A stretch of DNA of 64,000 bases from Maribacter vaceletii (GTDB lineage Bacteria; Bacteroidota; Bacteroidia; Flavobacteriales; Flavobacteriaceae): contig NZ_RBIQ01000009.1 of the NCBI RefSeq assembly GCF_003634105.1, forward strand, positions 62,001 to 126,000, written 5' to 3'. The notes below the pieces were generated by a model that saw only the letters and a program-made list of their open reading frames with translations, made no database searches and had not been told where the DNA came from. Below, piece after piece: positions 9,050 to 18,800 of the stretch (position 1 is the stretch's first letter; each line of letters begins with the position of its first letter). The position numbers and the translations under genes were made by a program.

Positions 9050-10375
9050 TTACACCTTCCCCAATTTCTTCATTGTTCTAAATCCATAAAAACCAACCAC
9101 TATTAAACATAACATAGGCAGTAAAAAAGAAAAATTAACTTCTGGTATATATCCTAAGAAACTTACATCATTAAAACCGTCTCCTCCTATATCTAAAATA
9201 GCTGCTTGTATAGGAGGCATAAAAGCTCCCCCAACAATTGCCATTACTAAACCAGCAGAGCCAATTTTGGCTTCGTCCCCCATATCTTTTAAAGCAATAC
9301 CATAAATAGTTGGAAACATAATGGACATGAATATGGAAATAGCTACGAGAGAGATTAACCCTGGCACACCAGGTAAAACAACTGCACCAATAGCACAAAT
9401 GGCTCCAGAAAAACCAAAAATCATTAATACTTTCGAAGGGTTCATTTTTTTCATTAAACCAGTACCTATCCATCTACCAGTCAAAAACAAACACATAGCC
9501 GTTATATTAAAATTGGTAGCGGTAATGTTCATATCATATGTAGCATTTAAATTATCTACATATTGAAAAATAAATGTCCAACACATAATCTGGGAACCTA
9601 CACAAGCTGCTTGTGCAACAACACCCCCTATGTAATTCTTATTTGCGAATAACTTTTTAAAAGACTCTGACAAACTCATTTTATCTTCTTCCGGAGTTTT
9701 TGGAATTTTTGTGAAAATTATTATTCCCATAATTACTAAAACCAAAATACCCAAAGCTATATATGGCAAACTAATTACTCCCAAATCATTTTCGCGAACA
9801 ATAGACAACTCTTCTGATGACAATGCATTATAAGCCTCGGTAGTATAATCATCCGATTTAAGTGCACTCAAAACAAATACTTGTGCTATAACCATACCTG
9901 TTAAAGAGCCAACAGGATTAAAAGCTTGTGCAAGATTTAATCTCTGCGTTGAGGTTCTTTTATCTCCTAAAGCCAGTATTAACGGATTTGCTGTTGTCTC
10001 TAAAAAAGACAACCCACAAGTAATTACCCAAAGAGAAATTAAGAAGAAATTAAAATCTTCATAAGCCGCTGCAGGATAAAACATAAAAGCTCCTATGGCA
10101 TATAATACAAGTCCTAAAATAATACCAGATTTGTAACTATATTTTCTTATAAATAAAGCTGCTGGTAAAGCCATAAAGAAATAGCCAAAATAAAAAGCAG
10201 ATTGTACTAATGAAGCTTGTAAGTTAGATAACTCTGGCATTACTTTCTTAAAAGCAGATACCATTGGATTAGTTAAATCGTTAGCTATTCCCCATAAAGC
10301 AAATAAAGAGGTTATTATTATAAATGGAAACAATAATTTTTTGCTTACTATAACTGGCTTGGTTTCTTTATTCAT
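9050..10375 (-). CDS. MFS sugar:proton symporter, FucP-like
   Basis: The 441-aa protein has about twelve hydrophobic segments and the FucP-type signature FALWGIANDLTNPMVSAFK in the first helix region, followed by QSAFYFGYFFMALPAA. This matches the fucose/glucose/galactose:H+ symporter family of Bacteroidota and E. coli FucP. Transport of a monosaccharide released by the surrounding glycosidases is the likely role. The exact sugar (galactose, fucose or an anhydro-sugar) cannot be read from sequence. It stands between the DUF1552 gene (45 nt upstream) and the cytochrome c peroxidase gene (10 nt downstream). Confidence 0.88.
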   Translation of the reverse strand: MNKETKPVIVSKKLLFPFIIITSLFALWGIANDLTNPMVSAFKKVMPELSNLQASLVQSAFYFGYFFMALPAALFIRKYSYKSGIILGLVLYAIGAFMFYPAAAYEDFNFFLISLWVITCGLSFLETTANPLILALGDKRTSTQRLNLAQAFNPVGSLTGMVIAQVFVLSALKSDDYTTEAYNALSSEELSIVRENDLGVISLPYIALGILVLVIMGIIIFTKIPKTPEEDKMSLSESFKKLFANKNYIGGVVAQAACVGSQIMCWTFIFQYVDNLNATYDMNITATNFNITAMCLFLTGRWIGTGLMKKMNPSKVLMIFGFSGAICAIGAVVLPGVPGLISLVAISIFMSIMFPTIYGIALKDMGDEAKIGSAGLVMAIVGGAFMPPIQAAILDIGGDGFNDVSFLGYIPEVNFSFLLPMLCLIVVGFYGFRTMKKLGKV

Positions 10376-10419
10376 CTAGAATATTTTATTTAAAAAAAGA
10401 TTGATTGGTTGGTTGTTGC

Positions 10420-11769
10420 TTATAAAACTGCAGATAAAGCCCCTGAACTATCTGCAAAACTTTCTGTAGGCACTCCTACTGTATTAAGCATACTTACGAA
10501 TAGATTAGATAATGGTTCATGCTTTTCTTCAAAAACAGTATAACTACCGTGTTTAACTCCTAATTTAGAGCCCCCCGCTAATACCAATGGGCAATTAGTT
10601 GCATTATGTGTAGAACTACAAGCACTTCCATAAAGCACAAGGGTATTATCTAATAAAGAGCCATATTCATCATTAGTATTTTTCATTTGTTCTAAAAAGT
10701 AAGCGTATTGCTTGGTTAACCACTGATCATACTTCCCTTGTCTTTCAAAATGCCCTTCTCTTTTATCATGTGTCATTCCATGGTGTCCGCTTAAGCCCAA
10801 AGCTAGTTTTGGAAAAGCATCTCCAAATCCCATTCCATCTTCACGAGCCATCATATAAGTCATAACACGAGTTAAATCTGTTTGGAAACCTAAAACCATT
10901 AAATCTAACGTAGATCTTAAATACGCTTCTGGGTCTACAGTAGCATCCACACTAAGATTAATTCTAGAAGCATCAAATTTCTTCATAGGAACATCTAACC
11001 ATTTTTCATTACGTGCTACTTGCTCTTCTACTCTATTTAATGAAGTCATATATTCATCTAACTTAGACTTATCATTATACCCTAGACGTTTTTTTAAACG
11101 TTTGCTATCTTCCAGAACTAGATCCACAATTTTCTTTCCTTGTTGTAAACTTTTACGTCTCTCCAAAGTGGTAGTACCTCCATTTGGAGAAAAATACCTC
11201 TCAAAAATTTCTCTTTGTCTATGTTCTGAAGGTATTGCTTTTCCTGTATTATCAAAAGAAAGAGTACTTGCCCTTGATTTGTAGCCTACACCACCATCTG
11301 TAGATATAGTTAAAGAAGGTATTCTTGTATGTTTTCTTAATTTATGAGCTGCTACTTGATCTACAGAAATAGAATTATTGTACTTATCTCCTCGTAAATC
11401 TCCGGCAGTTAAAAAAGTATCACCTGCCATATGTCCTAAAACATTTCTACTATTTGGATGACTTAATCCTCCTAAAATAGAAATATCGTTTTTATATGGT
11501 GCTAATGCCTCTAAAGGTTTTGTAAAATTGTAATCTTTGCCAGAAGTATGCGGAAACCAACTCCAATCTTTTTCTTTTAAATTATCCATACTAGGCATAC
11601 TTACCCCATTTGGAAAATATAAAAAACAAAGTCTTTTTGGAGCAGTACTACTGCCATTATAATCTATTAATTTAGGCATTCCCATAGCTTCCATGTACGG
11701 AAGCATACAAGCTGCTCCTAACCCTTTAATAAATGTTCTACGATCTAAATGCCATGGTTTTCTACTCAT
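10420..11769 (-). CDS. DUF1552 domain protein, Tat-exported
   Basis: The 449-aa protein carries a Tat signal (LDRRTFIKGLGAACMLPYM) and matches by pattern the DUF1552 family: an early LCFLYFPNGVSM segment, a long middle with HDKREGHF, and a late LVLYGSACSSTHNATNCP. The fold may be alkaline-phosphatase/sulfatase-like and related to DUF1501, but no enzymatic role is established that I know of. DUF1552 proteins are almost always encoded beside DUF1592-type cytochrome proteins, mainly in Planctomycetes and marine Bacteroidota. The same pairing is seen here, 26 nt downstream of the 1304-aa cytochrome. A function in export-side oxidation is inferred only from that association. Confidence 0.85.
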   Translation of the reverse strand: MSRKPWHLDRRTFIKGLGAACMLPYMEAMGMPKLIDYNGSSTAPKRLCFLYFPNGVSMPSMDNLKEKDWSWFPHTSGKDYNFTKPLEALAPYKNDISILGGLSHPNSRNVLGHMAGDTFLTAGDLRGDKYNNSISVDQVAAHKLRKHTRIPSLTISTDGGVGYKSRASTLSFDNTGKAIPSEHRQREIFERYFSPNGGTTTLERRKSLQQGKKIVDLVLEDSKRLKKRLGYNDKSKLDEYMTSLNRVEEQVARNEKWLDVPMKKFDASRINLSVDATVDPEAYLRSTLDLMVLGFQTDLTRVMTYMMAREDGMGFGDAFPKLALGLSGHHGMTHDKREGHFERQGKYDQWLTKQYAYFLEQMKNTNDEYGSLLDNTLVLYGSACSSTHNATNCPLVLAGGSKLGVKHGSYTVFEEKHEPLSNLFVSMLNTVGVPTESFADSSGALSAVL

Positions 11770-11794
11770 AATTTTGTTATTTAGTTCTAAACAA

Positions 11795-14700
11795 TTAATT
11801 ATTTATAAATGAATCTGATAGTATAATTTGCTCTAAAACAGATTGAAATTTATAATCCTCTTTAATTACATTTTGTACAATATTATTTATTTCCTTTTCA
11901 TCAGAAAAGCCTACATCTCTACCTAATCCATAAGCATATAAATGTTCTACTAAGGACTTTGTAAATTCTGTTTTTTTCTGATTCAGAATATATTTTTTTA
12001 TCCCTTGCACCCCATTTACTTGTGTACCATCTGGTAATGTAGATTTAGAATCTATAAACCTATCTTTAGCTTTTTCTTGATACCTTCCTACTGCATCATA
12101 ATTTTCAAATGCTACTCCATAAGGATCTATTTTTAAATGGCAATCTATACAGGATGCTTTGTTTCTATGTAAATCTAATTGTTCTTTTAAAGTCAACTTA
12201 TCAAACCCAGGGGTTTCTGGGTCTAATTCAGGTACATTAGGTGGTGGTGGCGGAGATGGATCTCCAAGTATTTTTTCTTTTAACCATACCGCTCTCTTTA
12301 TAGGGTGCGCTTGTACACCATCTGAATGCCCTGTTAAAAAAGCCCCTTGCGATAATAACCCTCCTCTATTTTCTTTAGTTGGTAAGGCAACCACTCTAAA
12401 TTCATTCCCTTTTATTCCTTTAACACCATAAAATTCTGCTAAATTTTGATTTAACATAGCAAAATCAGAATCTACAAAATTTAATATACTTAAATTATCT
12501 TCTAAAATATGATGCACAAAACTATATGTTTCTTGTGCCATATCTTCTTTAACAAATCTTGTAAAATCTGGATATAAAGACATATTAGCACTCATACCTT
12601 TTAAACGATCAATACGTAGCCAATCATAAGTAAAAGCTTTAATCATTTTCCATATTTTAGGATTTTCAACCATCCTTGGCAGCTCATTAGACAATTCCTC
12701 TTTTAACTTCCCTTGCTCTGCCAAGGAAATTAGTTTGGCATCTGGAGGAGAATTCCATAAAAAATACGACATTTTAGAAGCCAAATAATAATCATCAGAA
12801 ATTTTCTCTGGCTTTGCTTTTTCGGTCTCTAATAAATACAAGAAATTTGGCGAACATAAAATTGCTACTAAAACTTCTTTAACACCATCTTCGTATGTAG
12901 TAAAATTATCTTTAGTGTCTTTCCAAAAATTTAAATACCTTTCTAACTCGCCTTCCAATAATGGTCTTCTAAAAGCTTTTTCTATAAACTTTTTAAGTAC
13001 TTCTGCTGTATAGATTTCTTTGTTATTTATATTAGGAGAATCAAAGAAAATATTGGTATGGCATTCTGGCGGCCATACTGGGTAATATGGTACTTCTAAT
13101 TCTATAGATTTAACAAGCAATGGTGGGCCAGTTTCACCTTTATTTTTTACCAAATTATTATTCCATAAACCAACAATCATTGTACTAGCCAATTCCGATT
13201 TTTCAGTTGGGTTGTATACCGGCATAGGTAAATTTTCTAATCTGCCTTTAAATTCGTAGGTAGAAAAATCTCCAATGTTAGTAGTTACTGTTTTGCTTAC
13301 ATCATACGTATTATAATCTAAACCATCATCTGTTCTAGACCCTACAAACGCTCTAATAGACGGATGGGCATCCTTAAACTTTTGCCTATTAACATCCGCT
13401 TCTTTTCTTAACTTTTCTGGTAAAGGATCATTATCTGCAAGAGGTGTTATCCGTAATTCGCTAAAACCTACAAAAAACTTTCCTCCTAATTTATATTTAT
13501 AGTTTCCTTTTTTAAAAAAGCCTAAAGTAACAGGTGTAACAATTTCTTCTTTAGTTTCTAAACTTTTATCTAATTTTAACCGCTCTTGTATTCTTTTAAA
13601 TCTACCTATTTCCATTAAAAAAGATGGCATATTCTCTTCAGAAGAGTAAGGGTGCACAAAATCTACCTGATAAAACCCTTCTTTAGGTATATTAACATTT
13701 AGTTCTATATTTACATAAGAGTCTACTGCATCTGCCAATAACCACTTATTATCTTTTAATACTGCTCTATGTTGTTTTGTAGCTTCTTTAGCTTTTATAA
13801 TTATTGTTTCTGGTAAAACTTTTGCAGGTACGTTTTTTCGTAAACTTATTAAACCCTCTTTATTTTCTATCACAGGCCCTTTAGATGCTTGTACTCTAAA
13901 TATAAATGGACCATCTTTAGGAAAATTATTCTTAATTAGCATTTTTAAATTTGGAGATGGACCTTGCCACGATCTTGGAGGAACATCTTTATGTGGTAAA
14001 GCAGAATATAAAACCATTCCATTTTTTGTAATTTCATATCTATCACTCATAGAGCCACGCATACCAACACCTATATTTCTTTTAATAGTATCTATACTTG
14101 CCTTAATATCTTTACTTAAAACTTCTACAAGAAAATTATCTTTCTTTATTGGTGCAGATTGAAAACCACCAAATTCTGCCGCAATACCATCTACCCCTAT
14201 ATTTTCTGCAAAAGTTACTTTGTACTTTTTAGGTGTTGGTTTTTCTCCATAAACAATAGCTTTATCTAGAGCCTCCCTTGCTATTTTTTGATAATAATCT
14301 ATATGCAAAGAAGAAACCTGTAACACATCGCCATTATTTGTAAAACCCATTTTAGACTTACCATCGTCTGGTAATACACTTCCAAAGTTTACAGGCAGTT
14401 TTAACAAGTGTTTTAAAGAATTTGTGTATTGCGATTTTGTTAACCTACGTGTTACTTTTTTGTTCTTACCTCTTTTTGCATTTGCTGCTTCCTCTAAAGA
14501 ATTTGTGAGCCAATCTACTAGCATTCTACGCTCATTATCAGTTAATTGCTTCTTTTTCTTTGGTGGCATTTCTCCGGCATTAATTTCATCTAAAGCAGAA
14601 TGCCATTTTTGGGCATCATTACCATTAACCATATCCCAGTTAAGAACATCTAAACGCATACTACCTTTTTGTTTTTTTGCCCCATGGCAACTAAAACAAT

Positions 14701-15709
14701 ATTTATTTAAAATAGGTCTTATATTATTTACATATTCGGATGCTTCTGGAGATAAATTAGACACATTGGTTATTGGCATTGCCATAGCTATTTGCTTTTT
14801 AGGTATCTTATTTATAATACTATCAAGTACTTCTGGTTTTTTTAAAGTTTGTTCTATCCAGCTTAACAATCCATTACGTTCTTCTGTTGTTAGTGGTTCT
14901 TCCTCTTCTGGAGGCATGTTCCCTTCAGAAACTTCTTCTAATATTGTTTGCCACTTTTCTACATCTTCGGGAGTATTAACTTTCCAATTAATATTATCTA
15001 ATCGTATATCTCCCTTTTGTTTATCTGCATTATGACATTCAAAACAGTTTGCTTCCATTATAGGGTGTACCTTATTTGCAAAAGCAAGAGCTCTATGGTT
15101 TATGGTATCTTTTGCTTGTTCTTTTATTTGGGAGAGAATAATCTCAGATTCTGTCTTTTTAACACCAAAGAAATTTTTCATTACTACTGGCATGTCTTTA
15201 GTTAAGTAATCTGAACCGTGTGTTAAAGAACCTCCATAATGCCCTGCAACAGATAATAATGTTACTACAAGAATTACAAGTACCTTATAACTTAATTTAA
15301 AGTTTTTAGATTTTTCTTGCACCCAAGAATGATATACTGCTAACCATATACTAAGTAAAGCAGTACCCCACCCCAACCATTTGTGTAAAAAAAGTTTTTC
15401 TGGGTTATAACCGCCAGAAGCTGCAAGGAAAAAACCCAAATAAACGGTTGGAATAATACTTAATACTGAAAACCAAAGTACTATAGAACTTGCATTATTT
15501 ATTTTTAATTCTGGTTTAAAATAATCTACTATTTCTAAAACAGCTAATACTATGAGAGTACCAATTGGCACATGTAATAATAAAGGATGAAAATTACCTA
15601 AAAATGCAAAAACTCCACCTTCTTCATTTATTTGAATTGGGATAAATAATAACCCTACTAAAACTAGAGTAAAAAAGGACGCAACATAAAAAGTTACTTT
15701 CATAAACAA
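11795..15709 (-). CDS. Membrane-anchored multi-domain cytochrome (PSCyt1 x2, DUF1587/1592/1588/1585)
   Basis: The 1304-aa protein has four or five N-terminal membrane helices (about residues 5-160, DUF2231-like), then two tandem planctomycete-cytochrome-type domains with haem motifs CFECH (222-226) and CFSCH (338-342), each followed by a KQKG-x-x-RLD element. A long region follows with the order of DUF1587, DUF1595, DUF1592, DUF1588 and DUF1585, including a third CIDCH motif near the C-terminus in the DUF1588-like part (CIDCHLKIDPYG). The two haem domains look like an internal duplication. Such proteins are thought to be periplasmic electron carriers or oxidoreductases tied to polysaccharide use, but their reaction is unknown. 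This is the first gene of the left-hand run, with a possible -7 box just upstream. Confidence 0.85.
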   Translation of the reverse strand: MFMKVTFYVASFFTLVLVGLLFIPIQINEEGGVFAFLGNFHPLLLHVPIGTLIVLAVLEIVDYFKPELKINNASSIVLWFSVLSIIPTVYLGFFLAASGGYNPEKLFLHKWLGWGTALLSIWLAVYHSWVQEKSKNFKLSYKVLVILVVTLLSVAGHYGGSLTHGSDYLTKDMPVVMKNFFGVKKTESEIILSQIKEQAKDTINHRALAFANKVHPIMEANCFECHNADKQKGDIRLDNINWKVNTPEDVEKWQTILEEVSEGNMPPEEEEPLTTEERNGLLSWIEQTLKKPEVLDSIINKIPKKQIAMAMPITNVSNLSPEASEYVNNIRPILNKYCFSCHGAKKQKGSMRLDVLNWDMVNGNDAQKWHSALDEINAGEMPPKKKKQLTDNERRMLVDWLTNSLEEAANAKRGKNKKVTRRLTKSQYTNSLKHLLKLPVNFGSVLPDDGKSKMGFTNNGDVLQVSSLHIDYYQKIAREALDKAIVYGEKPTPKKYKVTFAENIGVDGIAAEFGGFQSAPIKKDNFLVEVLSKDIKASIDTIKRNIGVGMRGSMSDRYEITKNGMVLYSALPHKDVPPRSWQGPSPNLKMLIKNNFPKDGPFIFRVQASKGPVIENKEGLISLRKNVPAKVLPETIIIKAKEATKQHRAVLKDNKWLLADAVDSYVNIELNVNIPKEGFYQVDFVHPYSSEENMPSFLMEIGRFKRIQERLKLDKSLETKEEIVTPVTLGFFKKGNYKYKLGGKFFVGFSELRITPLADNDPLPEKLRKEADVNRQKFKDAHPSIRAFVGSRTDDGLDYNTYDVSKTVTTNIGDFSTYEFKGRLENLPMPVYNPTEKSELASTMIVGLWNNNLVKNKGETGPPLLVKSIELEVPYYPVWPPECHTNIFFDSPNINNKEIYTAEVLKKFIEKAFRRPLLEGELERYLNFWKDTKDNFTTYEDGVKEVLVAILCSPNFLYLLETEKAKPEKISDDYYLASKMSYFLWNSPPDAKLISLAEQGKLKEELSNELPRMVENPKIWKMIKAFTYDWLRIDRLKGMSANMSLYPDFTRFVKEDMAQETYSFVHHILEDNLSILNFVDSDFAMLNQNLAEFYGVKGIKGNEFRVVALPTKENRGGLLSQGAFLTGHSDGVQAHPIKRAVWLKEKILGDPSPPPPPNVPELDPETPGFDKLTLKEQLDLHRNKASCIDCHLKIDPYGVAFENYDAVGRYQEKAKDRFIDSKSTLPDGTQVNGVQGIKKYILNQKKTEFTKSLVEHLYAYGLGRDVGFSDEKEINNIVQNVIKEDYKFQSVLEQIILSDSFINN

Positions 15710-15731
15710 GCTTAAATTTATAACTATATCC

Positions 15732-15739
15732 CAAAGTTA
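15732..15739 (-). promoter_or_regulatory. Possible Bacteroidota -7 promoter element
   Basis: Reading the minus strand, TAACTTTG matches the TAnnTTTG consensus of the Bacteroidota housekeeping sigma factor, about 20 nt upstream of the ATG of the large cytochrome gene. No TTG element is present at the usual 17-23 nt spacing, so the call rests on the -7 box and on its position before the first gene of a long operon. Confidence 0.35.
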
Positions 15740-15807
15740 ATTTTCCTTAAAAATTTAATAGGGGGTAATTATCCAACATTAAGGGGAGTATAGTATAATA
15801 TGCCTAT

Positions 15808-18800
15808 TTACATATGTTTTTTACGATATTCTGTAGGGGTAAGCTCGTATTTTTTCTTAAATAATTCTCTAAAATATTTAACATCATTATACCCTAACAT
15901 AAAAGTTATTTCGTTAAAAGAGTAATTATTTTTACTTAATAATTCGGCTGCTTTTGTTAACTTAATAGAGGTTATCAATTCATTAATTGACATTCCTGTT
16001 AGCTGAGAAGTTTTCTTATAAAGAGAACTTTTAGACATGTTCATTTTAGATGTTAGTACTGAAATGTCTAATTTATTTTCAATAAAATTCTCTTCAATAA
16101 CTTGCATTAAATTCTTTAAAAAAATGGTTCCCGAAGATTCAATTTTTTCTTCTTGAGGTTTTAAATTAATTTCTCTTTGAAACCAATCTTTTGTTTGTTT
16201 AATAATCGTTAATTGATTTTTAATTTTTAAGAGCAAACTCTCTGTTTTAAATGGCTTTGTTATATAATCATTAACCCCGCTATCTAAAACTTCAATTTCT
16301 TTTTTTCCGGATGCAGTTATTATAATTGTTGGAATATGTGATGTTCTAATATCCTCTTTAATTTTTTTACAAAGTTCTATTCCATTTAACTCTGGCATCA
16401 TTAAGTCTGTTAAAACAATATCTGGCATTTTATTTAAAACTATTTCCAATGCCCTTTTTCCATTATTTGCAACAAAAAGCTTGTATTTTGTAGCTAGTTC
16501 ATAGGTTAAATATTTCCTAAGTTCATCATCATCTTCTGCAATTAATATACTATATTCAAACTCTTTTTTTTGGGTAGTAACCTCTTTAGAAACTTCCACT
16601 TTTTCTTCTTCACTCGGAAAGCTTAAAAATACTGTTGTCCCTTTTTTAAATTCACTTTCTATTTTTACAGTTCCTTCATGTGCTTCTATATACTCTTTTA
16701 CAATAGATAAACCTATCCCCTGTCCTTTAGTATCTGTGTTTGACTGAAAAAATCTAGAAAATATATCCTGTAATTTATCTTTACTAATTCCTTTCCCAGT
16801 GTCTTTTATACTTACTCCAACTAACTGATTTTCCTCATCATGTCTTATTTTTAAAGTAATTTCACCACCTTTCGGTGTGTTTTTAAAAGCATTAGATAGT
16901 ATGTTATAAAAAACTCTTTCTATTTTTTCTTTATCAATATATAATGGCTGTCTAGGGCTATCTGAGTAAAAATTTAAGTTTATATTTTTTTCTTCTGCTT
17001 GGTACTTAAAATTGTCCAAAAGCAACTTAAAAAAACTTACACACTCTACTTTTTGAATATTTAAAGTTAATTCTCCCGTATGAATAGTACTAAAATTAAG
17101 AGCTTGGTTTATTAATTTAACTAACCTATTAGCATTATTAGAAGCCGTTTCTAATAAAAATTTCTTTTCCTCTTCTGGTAAAGAAGTTTTTAAAATTTTT
17201 TCTAGTGGTTCTTTCACCATTGTTAGTGGTGTTTTTAAATCATGAGAAATATTTGTGAAAAATTTAATTTTCTCTAAATCTGTTTCTCTAAGTTTCTTTT
17301 CTAAATTTAACTCAAGGTTTAAAGTCTTTTTCCTTGTTTGTTTAATAATAGAAAAACGTGTAAATAAAATTAATGCTCCTAAACCAATTACAGCCCAAAA
17401 AGTAATAAACCACCAGGTTAACCAAAAAGGAGGATAAATAGTAAAGTTTATGGACTGTATTTCTGAGTTCCATTTACCGTCTTCGTTAGTACATTGCAAC
17501 CAAATTTTATAATTTCCCTGAGGCAAATTATTTAGGGTAAACAAATTATCTTTAGCAAATTTAATATTCCATTTGCTATTTTCTTGTTGAATTTTATAGC
17601 GATATTTTATAGCACTTGGAGAAATAAAATTTGGAACTGAAACTTGAAAAGTTAAATTATTTTGATAATGATTTAGAGCACTAAGGTCACTAACTGTATT
17701 TCCAGAAATACCATTAATTTGAACATCTTGAATAAAAATAGTATAATCATTTTTACTTGGCGAAAACTTTTCTGGATCAAAAGCAATTATCCCTTTATTT
17801 ACTCCAAAAAGCATTTTATTTTCTTTAGAATAGTATGCTATTTTATCTGAAAACCTATTGGAGAAATATCCAAAACCTTTATAGTAATTAGTAAATTTTT
17901 CTTTAAAGTGATTAAATTTATTTAATCCATTATGCGTACCTATCCATAAAACACTATCATTTTCTGAAACTAAACTCGATACATAGTTATTAGATAAACC
18001 ATCATGCGTTGTATAATTCTTATGTACAATATATTCTCTCTTATCTAGATTAAATTTTAATTTACTTAATCCCAATGCTGTCGCTGCCCATAAATTGTCT
18101 TTAGTTTTATAAAGCATCTGAACAGAATTACTCCCTAAATCTTTTGATTGATTGATATTTTTAATATCTATAGCTTCATGATTAGCATCTAACAAAACCT
18201 GGAAAATTCCTTTATTAATAGCGTTAGTAACAATAGCATTATTAGTTTTATCATATATTACAAAACCAACATTACTCCAACGAGCTACTCGTTCTATTTT
18301 TGGTTTACGAGCAGAATATTCTATTCTAGATAGTCCACCATAATACCCAACCCAATATACATTCTCTTTACTTTTAACAACAGAAAACACATCTCCAATT
18401 GTAATATCTAATTGCAATTGCTTTATGGTATAGTCTTTAAGTGAATCGTTATATTTAAATTCATACAAGCCTTTGTTTGTTCCTATTAAAAACAAAGAAT
18501 CTGTTACACTATTAATACAAAAAATATTTTTCCCTTTTAAATATGTTTTGGTTTCTTCTGTTTCAAAATTCTTCCTAATTAAACCAGAATCTGATGTTCC
18601 TAATAATACAGCTCCAGTAAAATCTTGAGAAATAGTATTTTTATTTTTGGAATTAAATAGTTCTTTAAAATTAGAATCCAAAGCCAAATTTCCTCTAAAA
18701 TTTATTTTTATTAAATCATTAGATGTTACCATCCATAAATTACCTTGTTTATCTACAAAAGATTCTGCATTACGTATAAATCTTCTTGAGACTGGTAATT

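Noticed and set aside
14424-15035. 203-codon plus-strand ORF opposite the DUF1592 cytochrome
   Set aside because: It is antisense to a clearly coding frame with haem motifs, is Cys/Ser/Phe-rich without any domain pattern, and reflects codon bias of the true gene.
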